Notes: a model not told the origin generated them from the letters alone. A stretch of 46,380 nt of DNA from Oscillospiraceae bacterium (GCA_910575695.1 CAJTGJ010000029.1:1-46380), one strand, 5' to 3'; shown: positions 31,442-38,768, counted from the first letter of the stretch. A program made the numbers and translations.

Positions 31442-31693
31442 ATGACTGAACCCAAGCGCAAAAAGCGATATGTGCCGGTGGTGGTACGCTTCGATGCAGA
31501 GGGACAGATCCAGCCATTGACCATTGAGTTTGACGAAAGACACAAATACCCTGTAGACAGGGTACTGGACGTATGCCGGGCCGCCTGTCAGACTGTGGGC
31601 GGTGTGGGAATACGCTATACTGTGCGTGTACAGGGAAAAGAACGATACCTTTGGCTGGAGAAAGATAGGTGGTTTGTAGAGGCGCTAAGATAG
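31442..31693 (+). CDS. Small partner protein of the Y-family polymerase
   Basis: An 83-residue basic, strand-rich protein (RKKRYVPVVVRFDAEGQIQPLTIEF, YPVDRVLDVCRAACQTVGGVGIRYTVRVQGKERYLWLEKDRWFVE) beginning two bases after the polymerase stop. Such small proteins often accompany element-borne Y-family polymerases in Clostridia; this is from memory. No catalytic motif is visible. It may assist or regulate the polymerase. Confidence 0.7.
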   Translation: MTEPKRKKRYVPVVVRFDAEGQIQPLTIEFDERHKYPVDRVLDVCRAACQTVGGVGIRYTVRVQGKERYLWLEKDRWFVEALR

Positions 31694-31740
31694 CTCGATG
31701 TTGCGCAATTCAATCCTGATTTAAGACCAGCCAATAAAAT

Positions 31741-31768
31741 GAACGTCCCGTCATATAGCGGGACGTTC
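31741..31768. terminator. Terminator hairpin between convergent genes
   Basis: GAACGTCCCG and its exact complement (31741-31750, 31759-31768) enclose an eight-base loop between the ends of the polymerase operon and the minus-strand XRE gene, whose stop codon lies at the hairpin edge. A T-rich stretch follows on the plus strand. Confidence 0.7.
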
Positions 31769-32015
31769 ATTCATTTTCATCAAGCCCAAAGAAAAAGTCA
31801 TCATAAGCGCATCCATAAATTTTTCTTAGTTCGATTAGCACACTCGCCCTGATATTTAATTGGCCCGCTTCATATTTGGCATAGGTTGTTCTACCAATAT
31901 CACAGGAACGCCGCTGAAGCTCCGCACATAGTTTTTCCTGTGATATGTGGTGCTCCTCTCGAAGCCGCTTTAAATTATCTCCTATATTTCTGTCACGCCT
32001 GATTTTTTGTTCCAT
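31767..32015 (-). CDS. XRE-family regulator
   Basis: An 82-residue helix-turn-helix protein (GDNLKRLREEHHISQEKLCAELQRRSCDIGRTTYAKYEAGQLNIRASVLIELRKIYGCAYDDFFFG). The insertion in the helix-turn-helix (QRRSCDIGRTTYAKYE) is typical of a common clostridial XRE subgroup. It faces the DUF6465 gene across a promoter that carries an inverted repeat, so it probably controls that gene and itself, and possibly the nuclease/reverse transcriptase genes beyond. Confidence 0.85.
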   Translation of the reverse strand: MEQKIRRDRNIGDNLKRLREEHHISQEKLCAELQRRSCDIGRTTYAKYEAGQLNIRASVLIELRKIYGCAYDDFFFGLDENE

Positions 32016-32050
32016 ACCCAGCCCCTCACATAATTTATGACCTGTACTGG

Positions 32051-32084
32051 TTGCAATTATGCTTAGTTTATGATATACTAAGCA
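32051..32084 (+). promoter_or_regulatory. Promoter with overlapping inverted-repeat operator
   Basis: TTGCAA (32051-32056) and TATACT (32074-32079) are 17 bases apart and read toward the DUF6465 gene. The inverted repeat TGCTTAGT-N9-ACTAAGCA (32060-32067 / 32077-32084) covers the spacer and -10 box, so a bound repressor would block polymerase. The adjacent divergent XRE gene is the obvious candidate. Confidence 0.65.
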
Positions 32085-32236
32085 AAATTATTGTCCGCGA
32101 TACTGGTCGGCCTTAAAATTTCAGTGGGAAACGGGATGAAGCCAAATTATGCTATGGAACTATGGATGATGGTTGTTGTGGTCTTGTTTTGAGATATATA
32201 ATCGGAAATTCAAATTTTTTATTGGGGGAGGAAATT

Positions 32237-32575
32237 ATGAACGACAAGACAATGGAGAGCTACGCGTCGCAACCCAATGAGCCAACGGGTAAAAAGAAGC
32301 GCGGAAGAAAACCCATGACTGCAGAGAAAAAAGCGGCGATGGCCAAGGTCCGGGCTGCGGAAAAGGAGCGGGCAAACAATTTGATGCCCGAACTGTTTAT
32401 TCAATTCCAGGGGGACCAAATAGACCTTGACGAGTTGGTTACGCTGGCGAAAGCGGATTTTCACGCAGTGAAGAAACGTACCCTTATTACTGACTTAAAA
32501 CTGTATATCAAACCAGAGGAACGAACAGCCTATTATGTTATTAACGAACAACATAAAGGCCAGATTTCGTTCTAA
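32237..32575 (+). CDS. DUF6465 family protein
   Basis: A 112-residue protein with a lysine-rich, low-complexity first half (KKKRGRKPMTAEKKAAMAKVRAAEKE) and a compact C-terminal domain. The latter (LFIQFQGDQIDLDELVTLAKADFH, LKLYIKPEERTAYYVINEQHKGQISF) matches DUF6465. The basic tail suggests nucleic-acid contact, but the function is unknown. ATG 32237 is supported by GGGGGAGG; an earlier in-frame ATG at 32162 is not. A strong terminator follows, so it is a single-gene unit under the regulated promoter upstream. Confidence 0.8.
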   Translation: MNDKTMESYASQPNEPTGKKKRGRKPMTAEKKAAMAKVRAAEKERANNLMPELFIQFQGDQIDLDELVTLAKADFHAVKKRTLITDLKLYIKPEERTAYYVINEQHKGQISF

Positions 32576-32583
32576 CCACATTA

Positions 32584-32620
32584 AAAGAGCTCCGGTCCCA
32601 CTGTAAGACCGGGGCTCTTT
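32584..32620 (+). terminator. Terminator of the DUF6465 gene
   Basis: AAAGAGC-T-CCGGTC pairs with GACCGG-G-GCTCTTT (14-base stem, one wobble), nine-base loop, followed by a T-rich stretch. Confidence 0.8.
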
Positions 32621-32895
32621 CATTTCATACTGCGGAGAAAATGGGGACCGATGTGAACGCCGTGTAGGTCTTGCAAACAGAAGCAACTTGCCCACAGATG
32701 CGCGTAGGCTAAAATAGCATTGCTCCAGACAACGAAGTAATGCTGATTTTTCATTTTTGCCGTTTTCAAAGCATTTATTGAGTTGCTTCGATTGATTATG
32801 GTAGGATAAGAGCAAAAAATGCGCTTCGATTTGATATGCGTTTCCTTCCCCCGACCACTGTGGACCCCAAATATCTTGAAGAAGGTGCTTACCTG
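32621..32895. promoter_or_regulatory. Leader upstream of the exonuclease gene
   Basis: No gene is evident. A hairpin AGCATTGCT/AGTAATGCT (32716-32744, one wobble) followed by GATTTTTCATTTTT looks like a weak terminator or attenuator. TTGCTT (32783-32788) and GATAAG (32805-32810) are a possible promoter with 16-base spacing, but a poor match. The exonuclease start at 32896 has AAGAAGGTG upstream. Confidence 0.35.
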
Positions 32896-34469
32896 ATGAA
32901 AATTGTGTCCTGGAACGTCAATGGCATTATCCCCTGTCTGAATAATGGCTCTTTGGAGCCATTATACAGCCTGTCGAAAAGCGCCCTGCCTGGGGAATGC
33001 CCAGGCAGGGCGCAAAGCATACAAAGATATGTACTGGCGGAAAACAACAGGAAAGAGAGACGAGAATGCCGTTTTGCTTTCCACCTGGCCAGCTTTTTGA
33101 GGTTCATGGCAGCAAACTTAAGCCTCACCCATTTGAAGACTTGGGCCAGACCTCTGTAAAGAGTATAACGCATACCATGCTTTTGCTTGGCATCGGCAAA
33201 GACCCGCTCAATGGTTTCTTTGCGTTTTGAGTATAGATCCCGATATCGGGGAGTGTATCTGGCGTCGTCAGCCAGCTCCTCGTAATCCTTCCAAACATGG
33301 CGCAGGACGGTTTTCACGCAGTTTTTGGAACGGGTACACATCTGCCGTGTGGGACATTGTGCGCAGATTTTCGGGTTGCTGCAATATTCCCGGTATCCGT
33401 CCCGGTTGGTGGTTCGGTAGGCCAGGGGCTGATATTCCGGGCAGATCACGCAGTCGTAGTGCTCATCATAGACGTACTTCCACCACTCATGCCCGCCTTT
33501 CATGGTCATGGGACGCTTGTAGGCGGTGGACAACACACGGCCATCGTCAAACACTTTTTTGCAGATATGGGGTGTCTTGTAGGCGGAATCCGCCACGATG
33601 GTCTCGATCTCTGGGAAGGTCTGTGTCACTTTGTCATAAACATCATCGAAAGCCACGCTGTCGTGGACATTGCCGGGGGTAACCACCGTTTCCAGCACAT
33701 AGCCATTCTTATCGCAGGCTGTATGTGCCTCATAGGCAAACTGCCGCTCATGTTTTCCCTTCACAAACATACCGCACTCTGGGTCTGTTGTACTTTTCGT
33801 TACCGTTTTGAAGCCCGCCTTTTTCCGCCGCACCAGTTTCTTTTTCGAGGTGTTGTCCCGCTTCTTTTTGGTGTGTTTGGGCGGCTCGTCCTCATCATCG
33901 AAGGGCTTCTTCCCATGGCTCTCCCGGCCTGCGTTGATCTCCGCCAGCAGCTCAGCCCGATACCGCTTTGCCGCCGCCGGCACCTCCTGCTTGAGTTTCT
34001 TGTTCAGATTCGCGCTGGCCTTGATGTGTGTGCCGTCTATAAACACTGCCGCCGGAGACAATGCCCCCGCTGTTCCGGCCTCATTCAACACCCACTGGAA
34101 TACCGCCTCTATCGTTTCCTCTGTGAACCGATGCCGGAAGTTATAGCTCACTGTGGAGAAGTGCGGCAGTTCTTCGTTTAGGGTGTATCCAAAAAACCAC
34201 CGGTATGCGATGTCCGTCTGTGCTCTGCGCAGCGTCCCCCGCAGCGATGGTATCCCGTCCAGATGCTGCAGCAGCACGATCTTGAACAGCACCACCGGAT
34301 CAACGCTGGGCCGTCCTTCTTCCTCGCTGTACAGCGGCTCCACAATTTCATACAGCTTCCGGAAATCTACCGCTTTGTCCACCTTCCGCAGCAAATGTTC
34401 CTGTGGCACCAGACTCTCTGTATCCACCAGCTCCACTACGCCCCGTTCCATTTTCCCCTTTTCCATCAT
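32889..34469 (-). CDS. IS1182-family transposase
   Basis: A transposase of about 526 residues with an N-terminal DUF772-like domain (LVPQEHLLRKVDKAVDF, VLLQHLDGIPSLRGTLRRAQTDIAYRWFFGY) and a DDE catalytic domain. The acidic residues are in VFIDGTHIKA, TIVADSAYKTP and ERVFADAKQKHGMRY. Between them are lysine-rich linkers and a cysteine cluster (CSNPKICAQCPTRQMC). ATG 34469 follows GGGTGAG; GTG 34478 is an alternative. The reading frame has no stop inside the IS. It runs through the terminal repeat and about 26 codons of host sequence to a stop at 32889, so the last residues come from the target gene. Confidence 0.9.
   Translation of the reverse strand: MMEKGKMERGVVELVDTESLVPQEHLLRKVDKAVDFRKLYEIVEPLYSEEEGRPSVDPVVLFKIVLLQHLDGIPSLRGTLRRAQTDIAYRWFFGYTLNEELPHFSTVSYNFRHRFTEETIEAVFQWVLNEAGTAGALSPAAVFIDGTHIKASANLNKKLKQEVPAAAKRYRAELLAEINAGRESHGKKPFDDEDEPPKHTKKKRDNTSKKKLVRRKKAGFKTVTKSTTDPECGMFVKGKHERQFAYEAHTACDKNGYVLETVVTPGNVHDSVAFDDVYDKVTQTFPEIETIVADSAYKTPHICKKVFDDGRVLSTAYKRPMTMKGGHEWWKYVYDEHYDCVICPEYQPLAYRTTNRDGYREYCSNPKICAQCPTRQMCTRSKNCVKTVLRHVWKDYEELADDARYTPRYRDLYSKRKETIERVFADAKQKHGMRYTLYRGLAQVFKWVRLKFAAMNLKKLARWKAKRHSRLSFLLFSASTYLCMLCALPGHSPGRALFDRLYNGSKEPLFRQGIMPLTFQDTIFIR
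32941..32966. repeat. Left copy of 26-base target duplication (a hairpin)
   Basis: The 26 bases from AATAATGGCTC to GAGCCATTATA are repeated exactly at 34544-34569 on the other side of the IS. The repeat is itself a palindrome (ATAATGGCTC / GAGCCATTAT around TTTG) and encodes NNGSLEPL in the exonuclease. Confidence 0.9.
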
Positions 34470-34543
34470 TTTTCTCACCCTGTTTTATTATACCTTACAA
34501 ATACGAAAAAGTCTGCCTTCTGGCAGATTTTTTCGACAGGCTG
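32967..34543 (-). mobile_element. IS1182-family insertion sequence, about 1.58 kb
   Basis: Fourteen-base terminal inverted repeats (CAGCCTGTCGAAAA at 32967-32980; its complement at 34530-34543) bound one transposase gene. A 26-base direct repeat that is itself a hairpin flanks it. Inside, a 14-base-pair perfect hairpin (32981-33013) lies near the left end and a terminator-type hairpin with T-runs (34512-34533) near the right end. The latter can block transcription entering or leaving. The insertion splits the exonuclease III gene. Confidence 0.92.
34512..34533. terminator. Terminator at the right end of the IS
   Basis: TCTGCC-ttct-GGCAGA followed by six T on the plus strand, and flanking A-run/T-run pairs (CGAAAAA...TTTTTTCG), give a bidirectional factor-independent terminator just inside the right inverted repeat. 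Confidence 0.7.
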
Positions 34544-34569
34544 AATAATGGCTCTTTGGAGCCATTATA
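34544..34569. repeat. Right copy of the 26-base hairpin target duplication
   Basis: Identical to 32941-32966. With the IS and one copy removed, the exonuclease frame reads CLNNGSLEPLYELSAD without interruption. Confidence 0.9.
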
Positions 34570-35250
34570 TGAATTGAGCGCTGATTTGATATGCTTCCAA
34601 GAAACAAGGACAAAAGAGCACCCGGATGCCGTCTCCGGATACCACCATTACTGGAACAGCAGTATACGAGGCGGGTATGCCGGTGTCATGTCGGCGGTAC
34701 GGAAGGAGCCAAACCATATAGACTATGGCCTCGGCAATGCAAAGCTGGATCAGGAGGGCCGGTTAATTACATTGGAGTTTGAGGACTTTTACTCCGTCAA
34801 TGCCTATTTCCCTCAGTCACAAGGAAGCATTGCACGGCACAGCTACCGCATGGAATGGGACGAAGCTCTGCGAGAAAAACTGATCGTGCTGGATGAGCAA
34901 AAGCCCGTGATTCTTTGCGGTGACTTTAACGTCACCCGTTCTTCGCTGGACGTTTATCCGGAAAATGAACGGCTTGTTTGGGCCGAGCAGGGCTATATGT
35001 CTGAAGAAAGAGAAAGCCTGGAGGAGCTTTTGGAGAGCGGCTTTACTGACGTTTTCCGCAGCTTATACCCAGAACAGGCCGGGGCCTATACATGGTGGAG
35101 CAATCGCCTCGGAAAACGGAAAGAGAATCGAGGCTGGCGTCTGGACTATTTCTGCATATCGGACCGTATTGTTGAACAGGTAACTGCCATCAAGCACCTT
35201 ACAGAGATTTACGGCTCAGATCACTGTCCTGTCATGCTGGAGATCAAGCT

Positions 35251-37332
35251 ATGAAAATCGAGTTTCCGGACGAGTATTTGGGAAAACTTTGGAATGAGAT
35301 CGACTGGAAACAGGCAGAGGAAACTCTTGCGGCCCTTCAACGGAGCTTGGCACTGGCTGCAAACTCCCGAGATGAAAAACGAATCGTGGAGCTTCAAAAG
35401 AAAATCGTGCGGCTTGATGAGGCCAAGTGGCTGGCAGTCCGCCACGTCTGCGGGTCAAACGCCGGACCTGGGGTAGACGGTGAGAAGTGGAAGAAGCCGG
35501 AACAAAAAATGAAAGGCGCCCTGTCCCTGACCTCGGACGGCTACCATGCCAAGCCACTCCGGCAGTTCACCATCCACTCTAAAAGTACCGGGAAAGACCG
35601 GCATATGGGCCTGCCGACTTTCTATGACCGCTCCATGCAAGTGCTCTACAGTTATTCGTTGGCCCCGGTTGCGGAAGCAATGGCCGACCGCAAATCCTTT
35701 GCCTTCCGTCCAGGCCGCTCCATGCAGGATGCAGCGGCCTATATTTTTGAGGCGCTGAAGGGAAACGATGCCCCAGAGTGGATCGTGGTCGCGGACGTGA
35801 AAGCCTGTTATGCTTCCATCCAGCATGGATGGCTCCTCTCTAATGTCCCCATGGACAAAAAGGTTTTGCAGGAGTTCTTAAAGTGCGGACACGTCTTTGC
35901 GGGGGAGCTGTTTCCGGCTGGAGAAACAGGGATATCTTTGGGGGCCAACTTGTCCCCGCTGCTGGGGAACCTGACACTGGACGGTCTGCAAAGATATCTT
36001 TATGACCATTTATATCCCAACAAGGACAAAATCGACTATCTGGACGGCAATATGATACGGTGGGCCGATGATATCTTCATCACGGTGCGGACGAAAAAGA
36101 CAGGGGAGAAAATAATGTCCCTTCTGGCAGGATTTTTAGAGATGCGTGGCCTTACGCTTTCCCGAAGCAAATGCAAGATCGTGAATATCAAGGATGGAGT
36201 GACGTTTCTTTCCAGGACATACATCAAGAAGGATGGAGTGGTACGTTCCTATCCATCTGTCGAGGCGGTGGAACGGGTAAAAGGTGAGTTGGGGGAGATG
36301 ATCCTGACCTGCAAGAAATCCCAGCGGAGCCTGATTAACGCCCTCAACAGTAAACTGACCAAGTGGGCTGCTTATCATCGGTATTCCGATGCCTTTGATG
36401 CATTCCAGGAAGTGGATACTGCGGTGCAAACCTTTCTGCTCCAAGCGGCAATCAGCAAGCACCCTAAAATGCAAAAGACCAAGGTTATCAATAAATATTG
36501 GTATCGGGAAGCTGGCGGACGCCACATCTACGCCCTGCCGGATCAGAAAGATGTTTATGTGATTTCCCTGGCTGACGTGATGCTTGTTGAACACAGGAAA
36601 GTCGCAACCAATAAAAACTACTACATTGACACCGGTTATTTTGAAATGCGGGAGCATCAAAAAGGAATCGAACGCGTGACTGCGGACTTCCGCCCCATCT
36701 GGCAGCGTCAGGGTGGACGTTGCTATTATTGCAACCGCCCCATTTTACAAGACCAAGGGCGGACGCTGGTGCAACGAGATTTGAACTATCCGGCGAGTAA
36801 GCGGAACATGGCTTATATTCATACCATTTGCAAGCCAAACGAGTTGGTTATCTTGAACACAGATGAAGATGTGAGCATTTATAATGATTTTGAAATTCTC
36901 CAGATGTTGGATGGAATCCGTGAGGCCAAGGACAAACCCGTCGGCTTGCGAGAAAAGCATTCAATCCAAGACAATTGGAAATACATTAAACTGAAGCAAT
37001 TTTTTGCGGTATCAACAGCCGTGTCAATCACGCTTACCTTTGAACAGGTGGAACAGCACATCGGGCAGGCTTTGCCACAGACAGCACGAAAGAGTTCAAG
37101 CTATTGGTATCCAAGGTCAAATTGCAATACCATCGCTGAAGCATGGATCACAGAAGGTTATCAAATGGTGAAGTTGGACATGAAAAAAGAAACTTTGCGG
37201 TTTCGTCGATGTCGAGAGGGATTGGTTCACGTCCAGCTTCCCCAGTGGTTGACAGACCAGAAGATTCCGAAAGATGCAAGACTTGAACTTCAAAACTATT
37301 TTAATCACATAAAGGGAAAATATGGATTATAA
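35251..37332 (+). CDS. Group-II-like reverse transcriptase with X domain, zinc HNH-type module and extra C-terminal domain
   Basis: A 693-residue protein. Residues about 60-325 are a reverse transcriptase of group II intron type. They include GLPTFYDRSMQVLY, SFAFRPGRSMQDA, VADVKACYASI with Asp182, GANLSPLLGNLTL in place of the usual PQGG-type motif, and WADD (271-274) instead of YADD. About 340-480 resemble the maturase X domain (LINALNSKLTKWAAYHRYSDAFDAF, VMLVEHRKVATNKNYY). CYYC (491-494) and HTIC (524-527) form an HNH-type zinc site. About 580-655 (SITLTFEQVEQHIGQALP, IAEAWITEGYQMVKLDM, LRFRRC) look like DUF7662. Its ATG overlaps the exonuclease stop. No intron domain V follows; a hairpin terminator does. 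It is probably a free-standing enzyme for repair, defence or retro-transfer. Confidence 0.88.
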   Translation: MKIEFPDEYLGKLWNEIDWKQAEETLAALQRSLALAANSRDEKRIVELQKKIVRLDEAKWLAVRHVCGSNAGPGVDGEKWKKPEQKMKGALSLTSDGYHAKPLRQFTIHSKSTGKDRHMGLPTFYDRSMQVLYSYSLAPVAEAMADRKSFAFRPGRSMQDAAAYIFEALKGNDAPEWIVVADVKACYASIQHGWLLSNVPMDKKVLQEFLKCGHVFAGELFPAGETGISLGANLSPLLGNLTLDGLQRYLYDHLYPNKDKIDYLDGNMIRWADDIFITVRTKKTGEKIMSLLAGFLEMRGLTLSRSKCKIVNIKDGVTFLSRTYIKKDGVVRSYPSVEAVERVKGELGEMILTCKKSQRSLINALNSKLTKWAAYHRYSDAFDAFQEVDTAVQTFLLQAAISKHPKMQKTKVINKYWYREAGGRHIYALPDQKDVYVISLADVMLVEHRKVATNKNYYIDTGYFEMREHQKGIERVTADFRPIWQRQGGRCYYCNRPILQDQGRTLVQRDLNYPASKRNMAYIHTICKPNELVILNTDEDVSIYNDFEILQMLDGIREAKDKPVGLREKHSIQDNWKYIKLKQFFAVSTAVSITLTFEQVEQHIGQALPQTARKSSSYWYPRSNCNTIAEAWITEGYQMVKLDMKKETLRFRRCREGLVHVQLPQWLTDQKIPKDARLELQNYFNHIKGKYGL

Positions 37333-37346
37333 AGTCCAAACATTGC

Positions 37347-37409
37347 TAACCACAACAAGAAAGCGGCCTTGCTTCACCATGAAGCAAGGCCGCTTTCTTG
37401 TTGCGGTTA
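37347..37409. terminator. Very long bidirectional terminator hairpin
   Basis: Two 29-base arms with one mismatch close over a five-base loop (centre ACCAT at 37376-37380). The arms contain CAAGAAAGC and GCTTTCTTG, giving T-rich 3' sides on both strands. It separates the reverse transcriptase gene from the convergent secreted-protein operon. Confidence 0.8.
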
Positions 37410-37423
37410 AGGAGCCGACGTGG

Positions 37424-37852
37424 TCAAGGCGCTTTAACCGTATTTGTAGTAATGGTGCGGCTGTCGGTTACGCCGTCAATCGTTGCAAAAACAGTGACCT
37501 CAGCATAGTAGTAGGTACCCGAAGTCCCGGTATAGGTGTACGCAGCCCTATGGCGAACAGTATTCGATGCTTTGAGGTTGTTTGTAGAGGTCGCGTAAAT
37601 TGTGGTAACGTAGCTGCCATTGGACTTATAGATTTTTATGTTGGAAACGCCGACAGAGCTGGCAATAGTGTTTGCCGCGACATCAAAGGTAATCACAATC
37701 TTTCCGGTGTTGCTACTTTGAGTAGCAATTGCGTTATACGCATTAAGAGTTGGGCTCGACCTTGGTGTTGAAGCGCTCGCCGTTACTCCACACAAAACAG
37801 AAAGCATCAAAACAGCAGAAAAGGCAATTGCAATAAAGCGGATCTTTTTCAT
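37424..37852 (-). CDS. Small secreted protein
   Basis: A 142-residue protein with a clear signal peptide (MKKIRFIAIAFSAVLMLSVLCGVTASA) and a mature part rich in serine, threonine, alanine and tyrosine. That part is predicted as beta-sandwich (KIVITFDVAANTIASSVGVSNIKIYKSNGSYVTTIY, YYYAEVTVFATIDG). No cell-wall anchor is seen. GGAGG precedes ATG 37852 at eight bases. It is the last gene of the sigma factor operon, four bases after the DUF4367 gene, and may be what that system senses or secretes. Family not recognised. Confidence 0.75.
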   Translation of the reverse strand: MKKIRFIAIAFSAVLMLSVLCGVTASASTPRSSPTLNAYNAIATQSSNTGKIVITFDVAANTIASSVGVSNIKIYKSNGSYVTTIYATSTNNLKASNTVRHRAAYTYTGTSGTYYYAEVTVFATIDGVTDSRTITTNTVKAP

Positions 37853-37856
37853 AAAG

Positions 37857-38768
37857 TTAACCTCCAATGGAATCAAGCATGGATTTTATTTCTGGAATCA
37901 TCAACTCGCCCCAGATTCGATATACGGTAATGCCATCATTGAAAACAGCGTTTGTCGTCTCTGAATTTGTGAAGATAAAGTACGCTTTCCCATTACTTAT
38001 ATACTCCTCAACCGAATCTGCTTCAATTTCAAAAGTCAGTGGATCTATGTAGTTGCTTTGATTATACAAATCTACACCAATAAAATATTGCTTCCCATCT
38101 CCATTAAGCAGAGATATTTGAACAGATTTGCCAAAATCATCCTTAAATGCCTGCACATCTGTGACTATACTCCCCGCAGGGTACCATTTTGGAGCATATC
38201 GGCCAAAGCTCTCCTGCATATTTAAAGATTCTTGGATTGAACTGTATAATCTGTTGTTATGGTCTAGTTCTGTAGATTGAGTCTCAAAATGAAAAATGTC
38301 TTCCGTCCAACGAGCCAGCGCATTGAACACATCAACCCCCGCCGCCTGAACCCCGACCATCAAAGCCAGAGTTAAAATCACTGCGGCCACCATAGCGGAG
38401 ACTGTGCGAATCGTCCGCCGGAAAGAAATACATTTTGATTGTGTTTTGGCTGGCATAGTCGACGGCACTGGGCCATCTTCACTATCAGGAACAAATTCGG
38501 ATCCCTCCGCTGACATTGATGGTTGCATCTTCTCCTCTGGCATATTGCGGCACATCATCTGGAACTCCTCCCATGCGGTGTTTACACTCGGTAAACGCCC
38601 TGTGGGACTTTTTTCTTCCCGCGCAACAACCTCCTCTACAATAGCATCAAACAGCATCTCTACATCAGCGGAATCACCGCTGAACCGCAATAAAGTCTCT
38701 AATTCATCTATGGACAAACGTTCTAAAAATTGCAACTCGTTCTCAGCCGAGTTGTGTTGTCCATCCAT
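37857..38768 (-). CDS. DUF4367-type membrane protein, probable anti-sigma factor
   Basis: A 303-residue protein with an acidic cytoplasmic N-terminus (about 1-115, including LERLSIDELETLLRFSG and an AWEEFQMMCRN helix). One membrane segment follows at about 121-142 (RTVSAMVAAVILTLALMVGVQAA). The extracellular C-terminal domain of DUF4367 type ends WGELMIPEIKSMLDSI. GGGGGTG precedes ATG 38768. It directly follows a sigma factor gene in the same operon, the standard arrangement for a membrane anti-sigma factor that releases its partner on an external signal. No zinc-binding HxxxCxxC motif is present, so inhibition would use another mode. Confidence 0.8.
   Translation of the reverse strand: MDGQHNSAENELQFLERLSIDELETLLRFSGDSADVEMLFDAIVEEVVAREEKSPTGRLPSVNTAWEEFQMMCRNMPEEKMQPSMSAEGSEFVPDSEDGPVPSTMPAKTQSKCISFRRTIRTVSAMVAAVILTLALMVGVQAAGVDVFNALARWTEDIFHFETQSTELDHNNRLYSSIQESLNMQESFGRYAPKWYPAGSIVTDVQAFKDDFGKSVQISLLNGDGKQYFIGVDLYNQSNYIDPLTFEIEADSVEEYISNGKAYFIFTNSETTNAVFNDGITVYRIWGELMIPEIKSMLDSIGG

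Larger units (their letters stand above)
32896..35254 (+). pseudogene. Exonuclease III/AP-endonuclease gene interrupted by an IS element
   Basis: The first 71 bases (MKIVSWNVNGIIPCLNNGSL...) and the region from 34570 onward form one exonuclease III-family protein of about 251 residues once the insertion and one copy of the target repeat are removed; the frame is restored exactly. Motifs: VSWNVNG, ICFQETR with the metal-binding Glu, the SVNAYFPQSQG region, LCGDFNVTRSSLDVY, TWWSNRLGKRKENRGWRLDYF and GSDHCPV with the catalytic His. The enzyme would cut at abasic sites or remove 3' ends. The distal fragment stays open and could give a truncated product lacking the first motif. Its stop overlaps the reverse transcriptase start (ATGA), so the two genes were translationally coupled. 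Confidence 0.9.

Noticed and set aside
35251..37420. A group II intron carrying the reverse transcriptase as its internal protein
   Set aside because: No GUGYG-type 5' end, and no domain V/VI hairpin in the bases after the gene, where a long terminator follows directly. The start overlaps the exonuclease stop, which fits a normal operon gene.
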